Positions 50,348 to 61,606 of a stretch of 64,000 nucleotides of DNA are shown in pieces. Positions within the stretch are counted from its first letter, which is position 1, and each line of letters begins with the position of its first letter. The notes beneath the pieces are model-generated. The model had not been told where the DNA came from. It saw only the letters and a program-made list of their open reading frames with translations, and searched no databases. Position numbers and translations under genes: made by a program. The stretch is from Streptomyces sp. P3 (GTDB lineage: Bacteria > Actinomycetota > Actinomycetes > Streptomycetales > Streptomycetaceae): the NCBI GenBank assembly GCA_016893485.2, contig JAFEKX020000001.1, positions 3,906,001 through 3,970,000 of the forward strand. Reading direction: 5' to 3'.

Positions 50348-51549
50348 ATGCCCCAAGCGCCCATCACCCGCCACCACCCCACCTACCGCCGCCTCTTCGC
50401 CCTCCCCGGCACCCGTGCCTTCACCGCCGGAAACCTCATCGCCCGCCTTCCCGCAGGCATGTTGAGCGTGAGCGCGGTCGTGATGATCGCCGGTTCAAGG
50501 GGTTCGTACGCCCTGGCAGGCGCCGTCACGGCAACCGGCCTGGCGGCGACAGCGCTGGCAGGCCCCTGGACAGCGAGGCTGACCGACCGCCACGGCCAGT
50601 CCAGAACAGCCCTACCGGCAACGGCAGTTGCGGTCCTCGGCTCCCTGACCCTCATCCTCTGCGTGCACTACGACGCCCCCGACTGGACCCTGTTCGCCGC
50701 CTACGCCGCCACCGCGACCACCCCCAACACCGGCGGCATGTCCCGCGCCCGCTGGGCTCACCTCCTGGCCGACGACCCGGACTCCCTCCACACGGCGAAC
50801 TCCTTCGAGCAGGCGGCCGACGAACTGTGCTTCATGCTGGGCCCGGCCCTGGCGACACTGCTCTGCGGCACGCTCTTCCCGGAGGCGGGCACGCTGGTGG
50901 GAGCCGTACTGCTGCTGACCGGGATGCTGATCTTCACGGCCCAGCGCAGGACGGAACCCCCACCAAGCCCGACGCCAAAGGGCAGTTCACCCTCCGCGCG
51001 CCCGGCATCCCCACCCTCCTCGCCGGGTTTCTGGCGACCGGCGCGGTGTTCGGTTCGATGGAGGTCGCCACGCTCGCGTACGCGAACGCGAGCGGTCATC
51101 AGGCGGTGGGCGGCGCGGTGTTGGCGCTCCAGGCAGCCGGTTCCTGCACGGCGGGTCTGCTGTACGGCAGGCTGAGACCGAGGGGCCCCTCTGAACGCCT
51201 CATGCGGTGGTGCCTGTTGGCGATGAGCGTCGCGATGTCCCTCCCACTGCTGGCGGCGAGCGCGTTCGACTCCCTGCCGGCACTGGCGGTGGCCCTGCTC
51301 CTGGCAGGCACGGCGACGGCCCCGACGATGGTCACGGCGATGACACTCGTCCAACACCGCACCCCTGACGGCAGATTGAACGAGGGCATGAGCCTGACGG
51401 TGACAGCCCTGCTGACGGGAATCGCCTGCGGCTCGGCGACAGCGGGCTGGACAGCGGACCACACCTCACCGACGACCGCCTTCTGGCTACCGGTCGCCGC
51501 AGCAACAAGCGCCCTACTGATCGGAGTTCAGGGCAGGACAGCTCCCTAG
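50348..51549 (+). CDS. MFS transporter (frame broken)
   Basis: Exporter of about 400 residues with 12 helices. N-terminal part: FTAGNLIARLPAGMLSVSAV, then GPWTARLTDRHGQSRTALPA as the motif-A-like loop. One base is missing in the CCCCCAC run near 50970. The C-terminal half (LRAPGIPTLLAGFLATGAVF ... HRTPDGRLNEGMSLTVTALL) ends at the TAG at 51547-51549. Divergent from the LysR gene, which probably controls it. The final base of its stop is the first base of a dispersed repeat. Confidence 0.84.
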
Positions 51550-51578
51550 GGGCGCGGGGAACTGCGCGACCAGCCCCC
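51549..51578 (+). repeat. Dispersed short repeat, copy 3
   Basis: Consensus copy of GGGGCGCGGGGAACTGCGCG plus ACCAGCCCCC, starting at the MFS stop codon. Identical over about 27 bases to the copy at 32466. Confidence 0.8.
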
Positions 51579-51638
51579 ACCGGCCCGCACCCACCCCCAA
51601 CTTCATCGAACCGCTTGCGTCAATCTCCGCCCAACCCA

Positions 51639-51711
51639 TTGACGCCCCCACAGCTCCTACATACCTTCCTCCATCGAAGCGCTTCGACAACTCCCGTCGA
51701 ATCGATTCGAC
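51639..51711 (+). promoter_or_regulatory. Xylosyl-sugar operon promoter with two LacI palindromes
   Basis: A -35 TTGACG (51639-51644) and -10 TACCTT (51662-51667) at 17-base spacing are followed by two perfect palindromes: TCGAAGCGCTTCGA (51674-51687) and GTCGAATCGATTCGAC (51696-51711), centres 23 bases apart. A degenerate third (CGAACCGCTTG) lies at 51608-51618. Central CG and the half-site shape fit LacI-family repressors; the gene for one is in the same operon (57104). Confidence 0.75.
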
Positions 51712-51737
51712 CCCCTCCGACCCCCTGGAGGCACTGG

Positions 51738-53032
51738 ATGCTGACGACACAACGGCGAGCAACGACAGCCGCACTGATCCTCACCGGATCCCTGCTCCTC
51801 ACCTCCTGCGGCGGCGGCTCGGACAACGGCTCCTCGGACGGCAAGACCCTCAAGCTCTGGCACTACGAGGGCCCGGACAGCGCGATGGGCGTCGCCTGGA
51901 ACGAGGCGATCAAGGAGTTCGAGGCCCAACACCCGGGCGTGAAGGTGAAGTTCGAGGAGAAGGGCTTCGAGCAGATCCAGAAGACGGCCCCGATGGTCCT
52001 GAACTCCCCGACGCCCCGGACATCATGGAGTACAACAAGGGCAACGCGACGGCAGGCCTGCTCTCGAAACAGGGCCTGCTCACCGACCTCACCGCCGAGG
52101 CGACGAAGCGCGGCTGGGACAAGAAGATCCCGTCGAGCGTGGGCACGACGGACGTCTACGACACCAACGGGGTGATGGGCTCCGGCAAGTGGTACGGCGT
52201 CACCGACTACGGCGAGTACACGATGGTCTACTACAACAAGGCCCTCTTCAAGAAGTACAAGATCGCCGAACCGAAGACCTTCGACGAACTGACCACCGCA
52301 CTGGGCGAGTTCAAGGCGAAGGGCATCACCCCGCTCGCCAACGCCGGCGCCGAGTACATCGCCCAGCAGTACCTGTACCAGCTCGCCCTGTCGAAGGCCG
52401 ACCGCGCCTGGGTCGACAAGTACGAGCTGTACAAGGGGAAGACGGACTTCCACGACCCGGCCTGGACGTACGCGGCGACCACCTTCGCCGACTGGGTGAA
52501 GAAGGGCTACATCGCCAAGACCTCCAGCGGCACCAAGGCCGAGGATGCCGGAGTCTCCTGGATCCAGGGCAAGGCCCCGATCCTGTTCTCCGGCAGTTGG
52601 TGGTACGGCCGCTTCCAGACGGAGGCCAAGTTCGACTGGGACACGACGCTGTGGCCCGGCTCGAACCTCACCCTCGGCTCCGGCGGCAACATCTGGGTCG
52701 TCCCCAAGGGCGCCAAGAACAAGCAACTCGCCTACGACTTCATCGACATCACCCTGTCGAAGAAGATCCAGAACCTGATGGGCAACAAGGGCGGCATCCC
52801 GGTCGCGGCCGACACCTCCGCGATCACCGACCCCAAGTCCAAACAGCTCATCGCCCACTTCAACACCGTCTCCGCCCGCGACGGCCTCGCCTTCTACCCG
52901 GACTGGCCGGTCCCCGGCTTCTACGACGTCCTCGTCTCCGAGACCCAGAAGCTGATCACGAACAGCGAGAAGCCGGACGCCTATCTGAGCAACCTGCAGA
53001 AGGCGTACGACAAGGGCGTTCCGTCGACATGA
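51738..53032 (+). CDS. Sugar-binding lipoprotein, xylosyl-sugar importer (frame broken)
   Basis: Extracellular binding protein of about 431 residues. Lipoprotein signal ending LLLTSCGGG. Mature part: TLKLWHYEGPDSAMGVAWNE, GKWYGVTDYGEYTMVYYNKA, PILFSGSWWYGRFQTEAKFD and GSGGNIWVVPKGAKN. One C is missing near 52013 (AACTCCCCGACGCC). GGAGG ribosome site before the ATG at 51738. It is the first gene of the operon. With the GH31 enzyme downstream, its ligand is likely an alpha-xylosyl oligosaccharide such as those from xyloglucan. Confidence 0.88.
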
Positions 53033-53986
53033 CGGTCACCGTCGAGAAGGACGGCCGGGTGCTCGACAAGCGTGACACCGCGCGGCACCCGGCCCGTCGC
53101 CCCCGTAACTCCTACGCCCTCTTCCTCCTCCCCGGCGCCCTCGCGGCCCTGGCCGTGATCGTCGTCCCGTTCCTGATGAACACGGCCGTGAGCTTCACGA
53201 GTTGGCAGGGCGTGGGCGACCCCGGTGGACGGGCCTCGCCAACTACCGTGACCTGCTGGACGATTCCGAGTTCTGGGCGTCGTTCCGGCACAGCCTGTTC
53301 ATGGTCGTGGCGATGGCGGCCGTACCGACGGTCGTCGGACTCGTCCTGGCCGCCGCCCTGTTCGACTACGTGGCCAAGCACTTCGGCACCCGTGTCGCCG
53401 CGATCCTCCGCGCCTGCTTCTACCTCCCCAGGTGCTGCCGATCGCGGTCGCCGGCATCGTCTGGAGCTGGATCCTCGCCCCCGACAACGGCTCCCTCAAC
53501 GCCCTGCTGAAAGCAGTGGGGTTGGGCTCCTGGCAGCAGGACTGGCTGGGCGACCCGGACATCGCGCTCTACAGCGTCATGGGCGTCATGGTCTGGGTCC
53601 AACTCGGCTTCCCGCTCGTGGTGTTCATGGCCGGGCTGCAACGCGTGGACCCCCAGCTGTACGAGGCGGCCGAGCTGGACGGCGCGGGCTGGTGGCGCCG
53701 CTTCTGGCACATCACGCTGCCGCAGATCCGCCCGGAGATCTACGTCGTCCTCACCTGGTGCACGATCGCCGCGCTCAAGGTGTTCGGCGCGGTGTACGTC
53801 CTCACGAAGGGCGGCCCGGGCGGCGCGACCGACGTGCCGTCCTACTTCTCCTTCACCACGTTCTTCGAGAAGACCCAGGTCGGCTACGGAGCCGCGATAT
53901 CAACGGTGTTGACGGTGATCATCCTGGTGCTCTCCCTCGCCTTCCTGAAACTCCAGACCCGCGCGGAGGAAGGTGACCGCGCATGA
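53029..53986 (+). CDS. Sugar ABC permease 1 (frame broken)
   Basis: MalF-type permease of about 319 residues. A cytosolic start MTVTVEKDGRVLDKRD precedes the first membrane segment LFLLPGALAALAVIVVPFLM. The ATPase-contact loop is PQLYEAAELDGAGWWRRFWH. Breaks near 53222 (GVGDP) and near 53431 (FYLPQVLPIAVAG). Start and stop each overlap the neighbouring gene by four bases (ATGA), showing translational coupling. No dedicated ATPase is encoded. Confidence 0.88.
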
Positions 53987-54806
53987 CGACCGCCCTGCGC
54001 CGCTACCCGGTCCTGATCGCCCTGTGCATCGCGGCCCTCTTCATGGTCGTACCGTTCCTGATCGTCCTGGTCAACGCCGTGAAGTCACCGGCCGAGTACT
54101 CCGAACACGGCCCCCTCAGCCTCCCCGGGGCCTCTACCTGGACGGCCTCAAGGACTTCTGGCAGCGGGTCGACTTCGGGCAGAAACTCGTCAACTCGGCG
54201 GTGATCAGCGGCTCGGTGGCCGTCCTCGCGGCCGTCCTGTCCGTCCTCAACGCGTACGCGATCGGCATCGGCCGCATCAAGGGCCGCACCTGGATCCTGG
54301 CGTTCTTCGTCCTCGCCAACATGCTGCCGCAGGAGGCGCTGGTCTACCCGCTCTACTACCTGAGCAAGCAAGTCGGGCTGTACGACACGAGGTTGAGCGT
54401 CATCATCGTCTTCACGGTGATCCAGGCGGCGTTCGGCACGTATCTCCTCTCGTCCGTGCTCAGCCAGTTCCCCCGCGAGATCATCGAGGCGGCCCGGATC
54501 GACGGTGCCAACAAGTGGCAGGTGCTGTGGCGGATCGTGGTCCCCGTCAGCCGCCCCACGATCGGCGTGCTGCTGGTCTTCTTCTTCATCTGGACCTGGA
54601 ACGAGTTCCTGCTCCCCCTGGTCATGCTGATCTCCAACGACAACCAGACCGTGTCGGTGGCCCTCGGCGTCCTCCAGGGCCAGCGTCTGATGGACGCCAC
54701 GATGACCAACGCGGCTGCCCTGCTGGGTGTGTTGCCCGCCATCGTCTTCTTCCTCGTCTTCCAGCGGACCCTCACGCGCGGCATCGCCGTGGGTGCCGTC
54801 AAGTAG
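53983..54806 (+). CDS. Sugar ABC permease 2 (frame broken)
   Basis: MalG-type permease of about 275 residues. First membrane segment LIALCIAALFMVVPFLIVLV, later LAFFVLANMLPQEALVYPLY, and the ATPase loop PREIIEAARIDGANKWQVLW. One base is missing near 54130, after HGPLSLP. Overlaps the first permease by ATGA and ends 14 bases before the GH31 gene. Confidence 0.89.
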
Positions 54807-54820
54807 TAAGGGGACCCCAC

Positions 54821-57104
54821 ATGAAGTTCACCGACGGCTACTGGCTGCTGCGCGAGGGCGTCACCGCCGCCCACCCGGTCGAGGTCCTCGATGTCACCGC
54901 CGCTGGGGTACCCCCTCCGGGGAGGCGCGTTGGAGATCCACGCGCCGACCATGCCGATCCGCCACCGCGGCGACCTGCTGAAGGGACCGGTCGTGACGAT
55001 CAGCGCCCACGCCCCGATGCCCGACGTCATCGGCGTCACCTTCACCCACTTCGAGGGCGAACAGCCGCGCGGCCCCCACTTCGACGTGCACAGCGAGGTC
55101 CGGGGTCTGGGGATGTCCCCGGAAAAGCACAGCGCGGTCCAGACGTCCTACGACGACGAGCACGCGACCCTCACCTCCGGCGCGCTCTCCGTCCAGGTCG
55201 CCCGCACCGGTCCCTGGCACGTCGACTTCCTCGCGCACGGCCGCACCCTCACCAGCAGCGGCCCCAAGGGCATGGGCATCATGCGCGACGCGACCGGCGC
55301 CCACTACCTCCGCGAACAGCTCGGACTCCACGTGGGCACGTCCGTCTACGGACTTGGCGAGCGCTTCGGCCCGCTCGTCAAGAACGGCCAGGTCGTCGAC
55401 ATGTGGAACGCCGACGGCGGCACCGCCACCGAGCAGGCCTACAAGAACATCCCCTTCTACCTCACCGACGCGGGCTACGGCGTCTTCGTCGACCACCCGG
55501 GCCGGGTCTCCTTCGAGGTCGGCTCGGAGGCGGTGTCCTGGTGCAATTCAGCGTGGAGAGCCAGCAGTTGACGTACTACGTCATCTACGGCCCCACGCCG
55601 AAGGACATCCTCCGCAAGTACTCCGCCCTCACCGGCCGCCCCGCGCTCCCGCCCGCCTGGTCGTTCGGGCTGTGGCTGTCGACGTCGTTCACCACGTCGT
55701 ACGACGAGGAGACGGTGACGTCGTTCATCGAGGGCATGCGGGAGCGTGAACTCCCGCTCTCCGTCTTCCACTTCGACTGTTTCTGGATGCGCGAGTTCAA
55801 CTGGTGCGACTTCGAGTGGGACCCGAGGGTCTTCCCCGACCCGGAGGGCATGCTCGCCAGGCTCAAGGAACGCGGCCTGCACATCTGCGTCTGGATCAAC
55901 CCGTACATCGCGCAGCGCTCCCCTCTTCGCCGAGGGCAAGGCACTCGGTCACCTGCTCCGCAGGCCGGACGGCAGTGTGTGGCAGTGGGATCTGTGGCAA
56001 CCGGGCATGGCCCTGGTCGACTTCACCAGTCCGGCCGCCCGTGACTGGTACGCCGGAAAGCTGGAGGCGCTCCTCGCGCAGGGCGTCGACTGCTTCAAGA
56101 CCGACTTCGGCGAGCGGGTCCCCGTCGACGTCGCCTACGCGGACGGCGCGGACCCCGAGCGGATGCACAACTACTACACCTACCTCTACAACCGCACCGT
56201 CTTCGACGTCCTGCGCAAACACCGCGGCGAAGGCGAGGCGGTCGTCTTCGCCCGCTCGGCCACAACGGGCAGCCAGAAGTACCCCGTTCACTGGGGCGGC
56301 GACTGCGAGGCGACGTACGAGTCGATGGCCGAGTCCCTGCGCGGCGGCCTTTCGCTGGGCCTGTCCGGGTTCGGCTACTGGAGCCACGACATCGGCGGCT
56401 TCGAGGGCACCCCGACCCCCGCCCTCTTCAAACGCTGGCTGGCCTTCGGCCTGTTGTCCTCCCACAGCCGCCTGCACGGCAGCTCGTCGTACCGCGTCCC
56501 CTGGCTCTTCGACGAGGAATCCGTCGACGTGCTACGGCAGTTCACCCGCCTGAAGCTGAGCCTCATGCCGTACCTCTACGAGGCCGCGCGCACCGCCTCC
56601 GCCGAGGGCGTGCCGGTGATGCGGGCGATGGTGCTGGAGTTCCCGGACGACCCCGGGTGCGCGCATCTGGAACGGCAGTACATGCTCGGGAGCGATCTGC
56701 TGGTCGCGCCCGTCTTCAGCGACGACGGCGACGTCTCGTACTACGTCCCCGAGGGCACCTGGACCCACTACCTCACCGGCCGTACGGTCACCGGGCCGCG
56801 CTGGGTGCGCGAGCGGCACGGCTTCGACAGCGTGCCCCTGCTGGTGCGGCCGGGCGCGGTGATCCCGGTGGGCGCGGTGGCCGACCGGCCCGACTACGAC
56901 CACGCCGACGGCGTCACCCTGCGGGCCTACGACCTGGGACGCGGCGCGCGGGTGACGGTGTCGGTCGGCGAGGTGAGCTTCACCGTCGTACGGGAGGGGG
57001 ACACGCTGAGGGCGTCCTGCAGCGATCCGTCGCTGTCCTGGTCGCTGGCCGCCGGGGGCAGGACGCGGTCGGGCAGCGGGTTCCTCACCCTGGAGCTGGG
57101 CTGA
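54821..57104 (+). CDS. Alpha-xylosidase, GH31 YicI type (frame broken)
   Basis: Cytosolic glycosidase of about 761 residues removing alpha-xylosyl units. The nucleophile lies in VDCFKTDFGERVPVDVAYAD (about residue 427) and the acid/base in VHWGGDCEATYESMAE (about residue 493). The YicI-specific ADPERMHNYYTYLYN follows the nucleophile, separating it from alpha-glucosidases. Breaks near 54905-54925, 55540 and 55922. Start MKFTDGYWLLREGVTAAHPV with an AAGGGG ribosome site. It lacks a signal peptide, so it acts on imported sugars. Confidence 0.9.
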
Positions 57105-58113
57105 TGGTGAAGATCACGGACGTGGCCCGGCACGCCGGCGTCTCCCCAGCACCGTGTCGTACGCCCTGAGCGGCAAGCGCCCGATCTCCGAGGAGACCCG
57201 GCTGCGCGTCGAGGCGTCCATCCGCGAGCTGGGCTACCGGCCGCACGCCGGAGCCCGCGCCCTGGCCAGCAGCCGGTCCAACGTGCTGGCCCTGGTGATC
57301 CCCTTACGGACCGGCATCCATGTCCCGGTCGTCATGCAGTTCGCGGTGTCCGTGGTGACCACCGCCCGCCGCCACGACCACGACGTCCTGCTGCTCACCC
57401 AGGAGGAGGGCGAGGAGGGCCTGCGGCGGGTCGCGGACACGGCGCTCGTCGACGCGATGATCGTGATGGACGTCCAACTCGACGATCCCCGGCTGCCGTT
57501 GCTGCGCTCCCTGGACCGGCCGTCGGTGCTGATCGGCTTCCCCGCCGAGGCGGACGGACTGACCTGCATCGACCTGGACTTCAAGGCGGCGGGTGAGCTG
57601 TGCGTGGAACGGCTCGCGGGCCTCGGGCACCGGGTCGTCGCCCTCGTCGGATCGCCGCCCGAGGTGTACGTCCGCGGAACTGCCTTCGCCCAGCGGGTCG
57701 TTCAGGGTTTCACGGCCGCCGCCGACCGCAACGGCCTCGCCTCCTCCGTCCACCCCTGCGAGGCCGCACCGGCCGCCGCCGTGGCCGTGGCCGAGCAACT
57801 GCTGCGTGAGCAGCCCGCGTTGACCGGGGTCGTCGTCCACAACGAACCGCTGCTGGAGCCCCTCGTCGACGCCTTCGAGCAGCTCGGGCTGCGGGTCCCT
57901 GGGGATCTGTCGATCACCGCGATCTGCCCCGACGAACTCGCCGAGTCGGTACGGGTCCCGGTCACGTCGGTCGCGCTGCCCACCGCCGAACTCGGCTCCA
58001 GGGCAGTCGAGTTGCTGATGAAGAAGCTGGACGGCCAAGCCGTGCCCGACGCGACCCTGCTGGCGCCCCGGCTGACGGAGCGCGCGAGCACGGCACCGCG
58101 CAACGCGCCCTGA
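57104..58113 (+). CDS. LacI-family repressor (frame broken)
   Basis: Local repressor of about 336 residues. The HTH MVKITDVARHAGVSPSTVSY and hinge ALASSRSNVLALVIPL (after GYRPHAGARALA) are typical. The sugar-binding domain includes DAMIVMDVQLDDPRLPL, GLTCIDLDFKAAGELCVERL and VRVPVTSVALPTAELG. One C is missing near 57148, within the HTH. The ATG overlaps the GH31 stop (TGATG). It likely binds the twin palindromes at 51674-51711 and releases with an operon sugar. Confidence 0.9.
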
Positions 58114-58157
58114 GATCACCACCGTTGGTGCAAGGCCCTATGTGAAGGAGCCGCGAC

Positions 58158-61076
58158 ATGAAAGGCACGAGAAGAAGACACAGCGCGGGAAGACACCGAA
58201 CCACGCTCGTCGTCGCCTTCGCCCTGATCGCCGGTCTGGGAGCGACGGTCCCGGCGACGGCCGACACCCCGTACCCCTTCCGCGATCCGACTCTCCCTGT
58301 GAGCGAGCGCGTCGACGACCTGCTCGGCCGGCTGACCCTCGACGAGAAGATCTCCCTCCTTCACCAGTACGAGCCCGCGATCCCCCGTCTCGGCATCCAG
58401 TCCTTCCGCACCGGCACCGAGGCCCTGCACGGCGTCGCCTGGCTCGGCAAGGCCACCGTCTTCCCGCAGGCCGTCGGACTCGCCTCGACCTGGGACCCGG
58501 CGCTGATGCGGCAGGTCGGCTCGGCAGTCGGCGACGAGGCCCGCGGCTTCCAGCAACAACGCCCGGACGGCTGGGGTTGAACCTCTGGGCCCCGGTGGTC
58601 AACCTGCTCCGCGACCCGCGCTGGGGGCGCAACGAGGAGGGCTACAGCGAGGACCCTGAACTCACCGGCGCCCTCTCGACGGCGTACGGCGAGGGCCTCA
58701 CCGGCGGCGACCCGGACCACCTCAAGACGGCCCCCACCCTCAAGCACTACCTCGGCTACAACAACGAGGTCGACCGCGCGACCACGTCCTCCGATCTCCG
58801 CCCCGGGTGGAGAAGGAGTACGACGAGGCCGCGTTCAGACCGGCGATCGCGGCGGACGCGGCCACGGGCGTGATGACGTCGTACAACCTCGTCAACGGCC
58901 GCCCCAGCACGGTGAATCCGGACCTGAACGACGTCGTACGCAAGTGGACCGACCAGAGTCTGCTGAACGTCACCGACGCCTTCGCCCCCGGCAACCTCGT
59001 CACCCCGCAGCAGTACTACCCGAGCGTCACGGAGGGCGACGCGGCGGCGCTGAAGGCCGGCGTGGACAGCTTCACGGACAACGACGCCGACCCCGGCCCG
59101 ACGACGGCAGCGGTCAACTCGGCCTTGCAGCAGGGGCTGTTGAAGGTCTCGGACGTGGACAAGGCGGTGTCGGACATCCTCTCCGTCCGCGTCCGCCTCG
59201 GTGAGTTCGACCCGGGCGGCGGCCGGTACGGCTCGATCGACGCGTCCGTCGTCAACAGCCCGGCTCACCAGCGGCTGGCCCGCAAGGCGGCGGCCGAGGG
59301 CACGGTCCTGCTGAAGAACAACGGGGCGCTCCCCTGAGGAGTTCGGGCAAGGACGTCGCCGTCGTCGGCCCCCTCGCCGACACCCTCTACACCGACTGGT
59401 ACTCGGGCACGCTCCCCTACGCGGTCACCCCCGCGCAGGGCATCGCCACGAAGCTCGGCACCGGCGTCACGACCAGCGAGGGCGTCGACCGCATCGCCCT
59501 GCGGGACACGACGACCGGCAAGTACGTCACGGCGGGCACCGGCGACAGCGGCGCCCCTTGCGGGAGATCACCAACACCGCCACGACGGCAGCCCAGTTCG
59601 ACGCCTTCGACTGGGGCTCCGGCATCGTCACCCTGCGCTCGGCCGCCAACGGGAAGTACGTCGGCTACAACTGGTCGAACTTCGTCAACGACCAGACACA
59701 GCCCAACGGTTGGTACGTCCAGCAACAGTTCAAGCTGGAACGGCAGGACGACGGCACGTACGTGCTGAAGTACGCGGGCTACGAGACGTCGGAGTCCTGG
59801 TGGTCGAACCCCCTCTACCTCGGCCCGACCGACGCGAACGGCACCCTGGGCCTGGTGTCGAAGGACCAGGCCGCCCACTACGCGAAGGACGTCGTCCGCA
59901 GCGGAGTCGCCGACGCGGTGGCGGCGGTCAAGGGCAGGGGCACGGCGGTCGTCGTCATCGGCTCCATGCCGTCGATCAACGGCCGCGAGGCCCACGACCG
60001 CACCGACATGTCCCTCGCTCCGAGCCAGGAAGCCCTGGTCAAGGCGGTCCGCGCGGCCAACCCGAAGACGGTGGTCGTGGTCGAGAACAGCTACCCGACC
60101 ACACTCGGCGCCCTGCAGAAGGAGGTCCCGGCCCTCCTCTGGACCTCCCACGCGGGCCAGGAGACGGGCAACGCGCTGGCCGACGTCCTCTACGGCGACG
60201 TGAACCCGTCCGGCCGCCTCACCCAGACCTGGTACCGCTCGGAGTCGGACCTCCCGTCGATCCTCGACTACGACATCATCAAGTCCGACCGCACCTACCA
60301 GTACTTCCAGGGCACCCGCTCTACCCCTTCGGCTACGGCCTCTCGTACACCACCTTCCGCTACGGCGCCCTGAAACCCGTCGCCGGCGGCTACGAACTCC
60401 CGGTCACGAACACGGGCACCCGGTCGGGCGACGAAGTCGTACAGCTCTACACACACCAGCGGACATCCCGCGACAAAGAACCCCTGAAGCAATTGAAGGC
60501 CTTCCAACGGGTCTCACTGAAACCGGGCGAGACAAAGACGGTCCACCTGAAAGTCCAGCGGAAAGACCTCGCCCATTGGGATGTCACCCGCTCGAAATGG
60601 ACGGTGGAAAGCGGCACGTACGACATCCTGGCCGGAGCGTCGTCGGCGGACATCCGCGCCCGTACGACCTGGCGCGTCCACGGCGAGACCATCCCACCCC
60701 GGAACCTGTCCCGGACCACCCGCGCCGAGAACTTCGACGACTACTCCGGCATTCACCTCGTGGACGAGTCCAAGGCGAGCGGTACGGCGGTGGGCGCGGC
60801 CGAGGACGGGGCGTGGCTGAAGTTCGCGGACACGCAACTGGGCACGGGGAACGGAAGTTCACGGCCCGGGTGGCGAGCACGGGCGTCGGCACGGTCGAGG
60901 TCCGGCTGGGCTCTCCGACCGGCAGGCTCGTCGGTACGGCACACACGGGCGGGACGGGATCGTCGTACGACTATGGGACGGTGACCGCCGACCTGGCGGC
61001 TGCGGCGAAGGGGCGGACGGACGTGTATCTGGTCCTGAGCCACGGGCTGCGCCTGGCCACCTTCGCTGTTCGGTGA
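58158..61076 (+). CDS. Secreted multidomain GH3 beta-glycosidase (frame broken)
   Basis: Exported enzyme of about 972 residues. A signal peptide (TLVVAFALIAGLGATVPATA) is followed by the GH3 N domain (DDLLGRLTLDEKISLLHQYE; LWAPVVNLLRDPRWGRNEEG; LKHYLGYNNE; likely nucleophile Asp in LLNVTDAFAPGNL), GH3 C domain (RKAAAEGTVLLKNNGALPL; VVENSYPTTLGALQKEVPAL), an inserted fascin-like beta-trefoil (TGKYVTAGTGD ... NGKYVGYNWSN), Fn3-like domain (SGDEVVQLYTHQRTS) and a C-terminal CBM6-like module (AENFDDYSGIHLVDE). Breaks near 58577, 58798, 59337, 59560, 60320 and 60860. Probably beta-glucosidase or beta-xylosidase feeding the importer. Confidence 0.85.
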
Positions 61077-61083
61077 CAGGAAA

Positions 61084-61113
61084 AAGCCCCGCTGCCGAGG
61101 CAGCGGGGGCTTT
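61084..61113. terminator. Terminator between GH3 gene and ssrA
   Basis: Stem AAGCCCCGCTGCC with GGCAGCGGGGGCTT around GAG; one extra G on the right arm. It is 8 bases after the GH3 stop and 17 bases past the ssrA 3' end, so it serves both strands. On the minus strand it is followed by TTTTT. Confidence 0.8.
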
Positions 61114-61129
61114 ACCCACATGGGATGAG

Positions 61130-61513
61130 TGGAGATGGCGGGAATCGAACCCGCGTCCACCGGTGCAGAAGCAGGGCTTCTCCGTGTGCAGTTCGCTGTG
61201 ATTTTCTCGGCCCCGGCGATCACGCGAACAAGTCGCCGACGGGCCCAGTCACTGTTTGATTTCCCATCGAACCCCGTGACCGGGCTCGATGGTTTAGTTC
61301 CCTAGATTATGCCAGGATCCGGGTCGGGAACACTCCCGGGCTGACACCCTTTAGGGTCCTTCAGTCGCTGTTATTAGGCAGCGAGGGCGAAGGACTGGGA
61401 ATCGCTCTTGGAATTGGCGATTATTGGTTGCGACATATGGTTTACGAGATCATTGCCGCTTCCTCGACACGCTTCACCTGCTTCGACAGCCGCTGTCGAA
61501 ACCGATCATCCCC
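61130..61513 (-). ncRNA. ssrA: tmRNA
   Basis: Rescues stalled ribosomes. The 5' end GGGGATGATCGGTTTCGACA and 3' end GGTTCGATTCCCGCCATCTC-CA form the tRNA-like domain (acceptor GGGGATG with CATCTCC, one G-U pair; CCA not encoded). The tag frame starts at the resume codon GCC (61416-61418) and encodes ANSKSDSQSFALAA before TAA TAA (61371-61376). Pseudoknot-forming repeats are seen (GGACCCTAAAGGGTGTC; CCCGGGAGTGTTCCCGACCCGG). Length 384 bases. smpB is 94 bases upstream on the same strand. Confidence 0.95.
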
Positions 61514-61606
61514 ATGTTGTTTTTTCAAACCGCTGCACACCCGCTGTGGGGTGCGGTAGCCATCGTACGTGAACAACGCGAGCCGATGCCACCGTATTCC
61601 TGGTGA

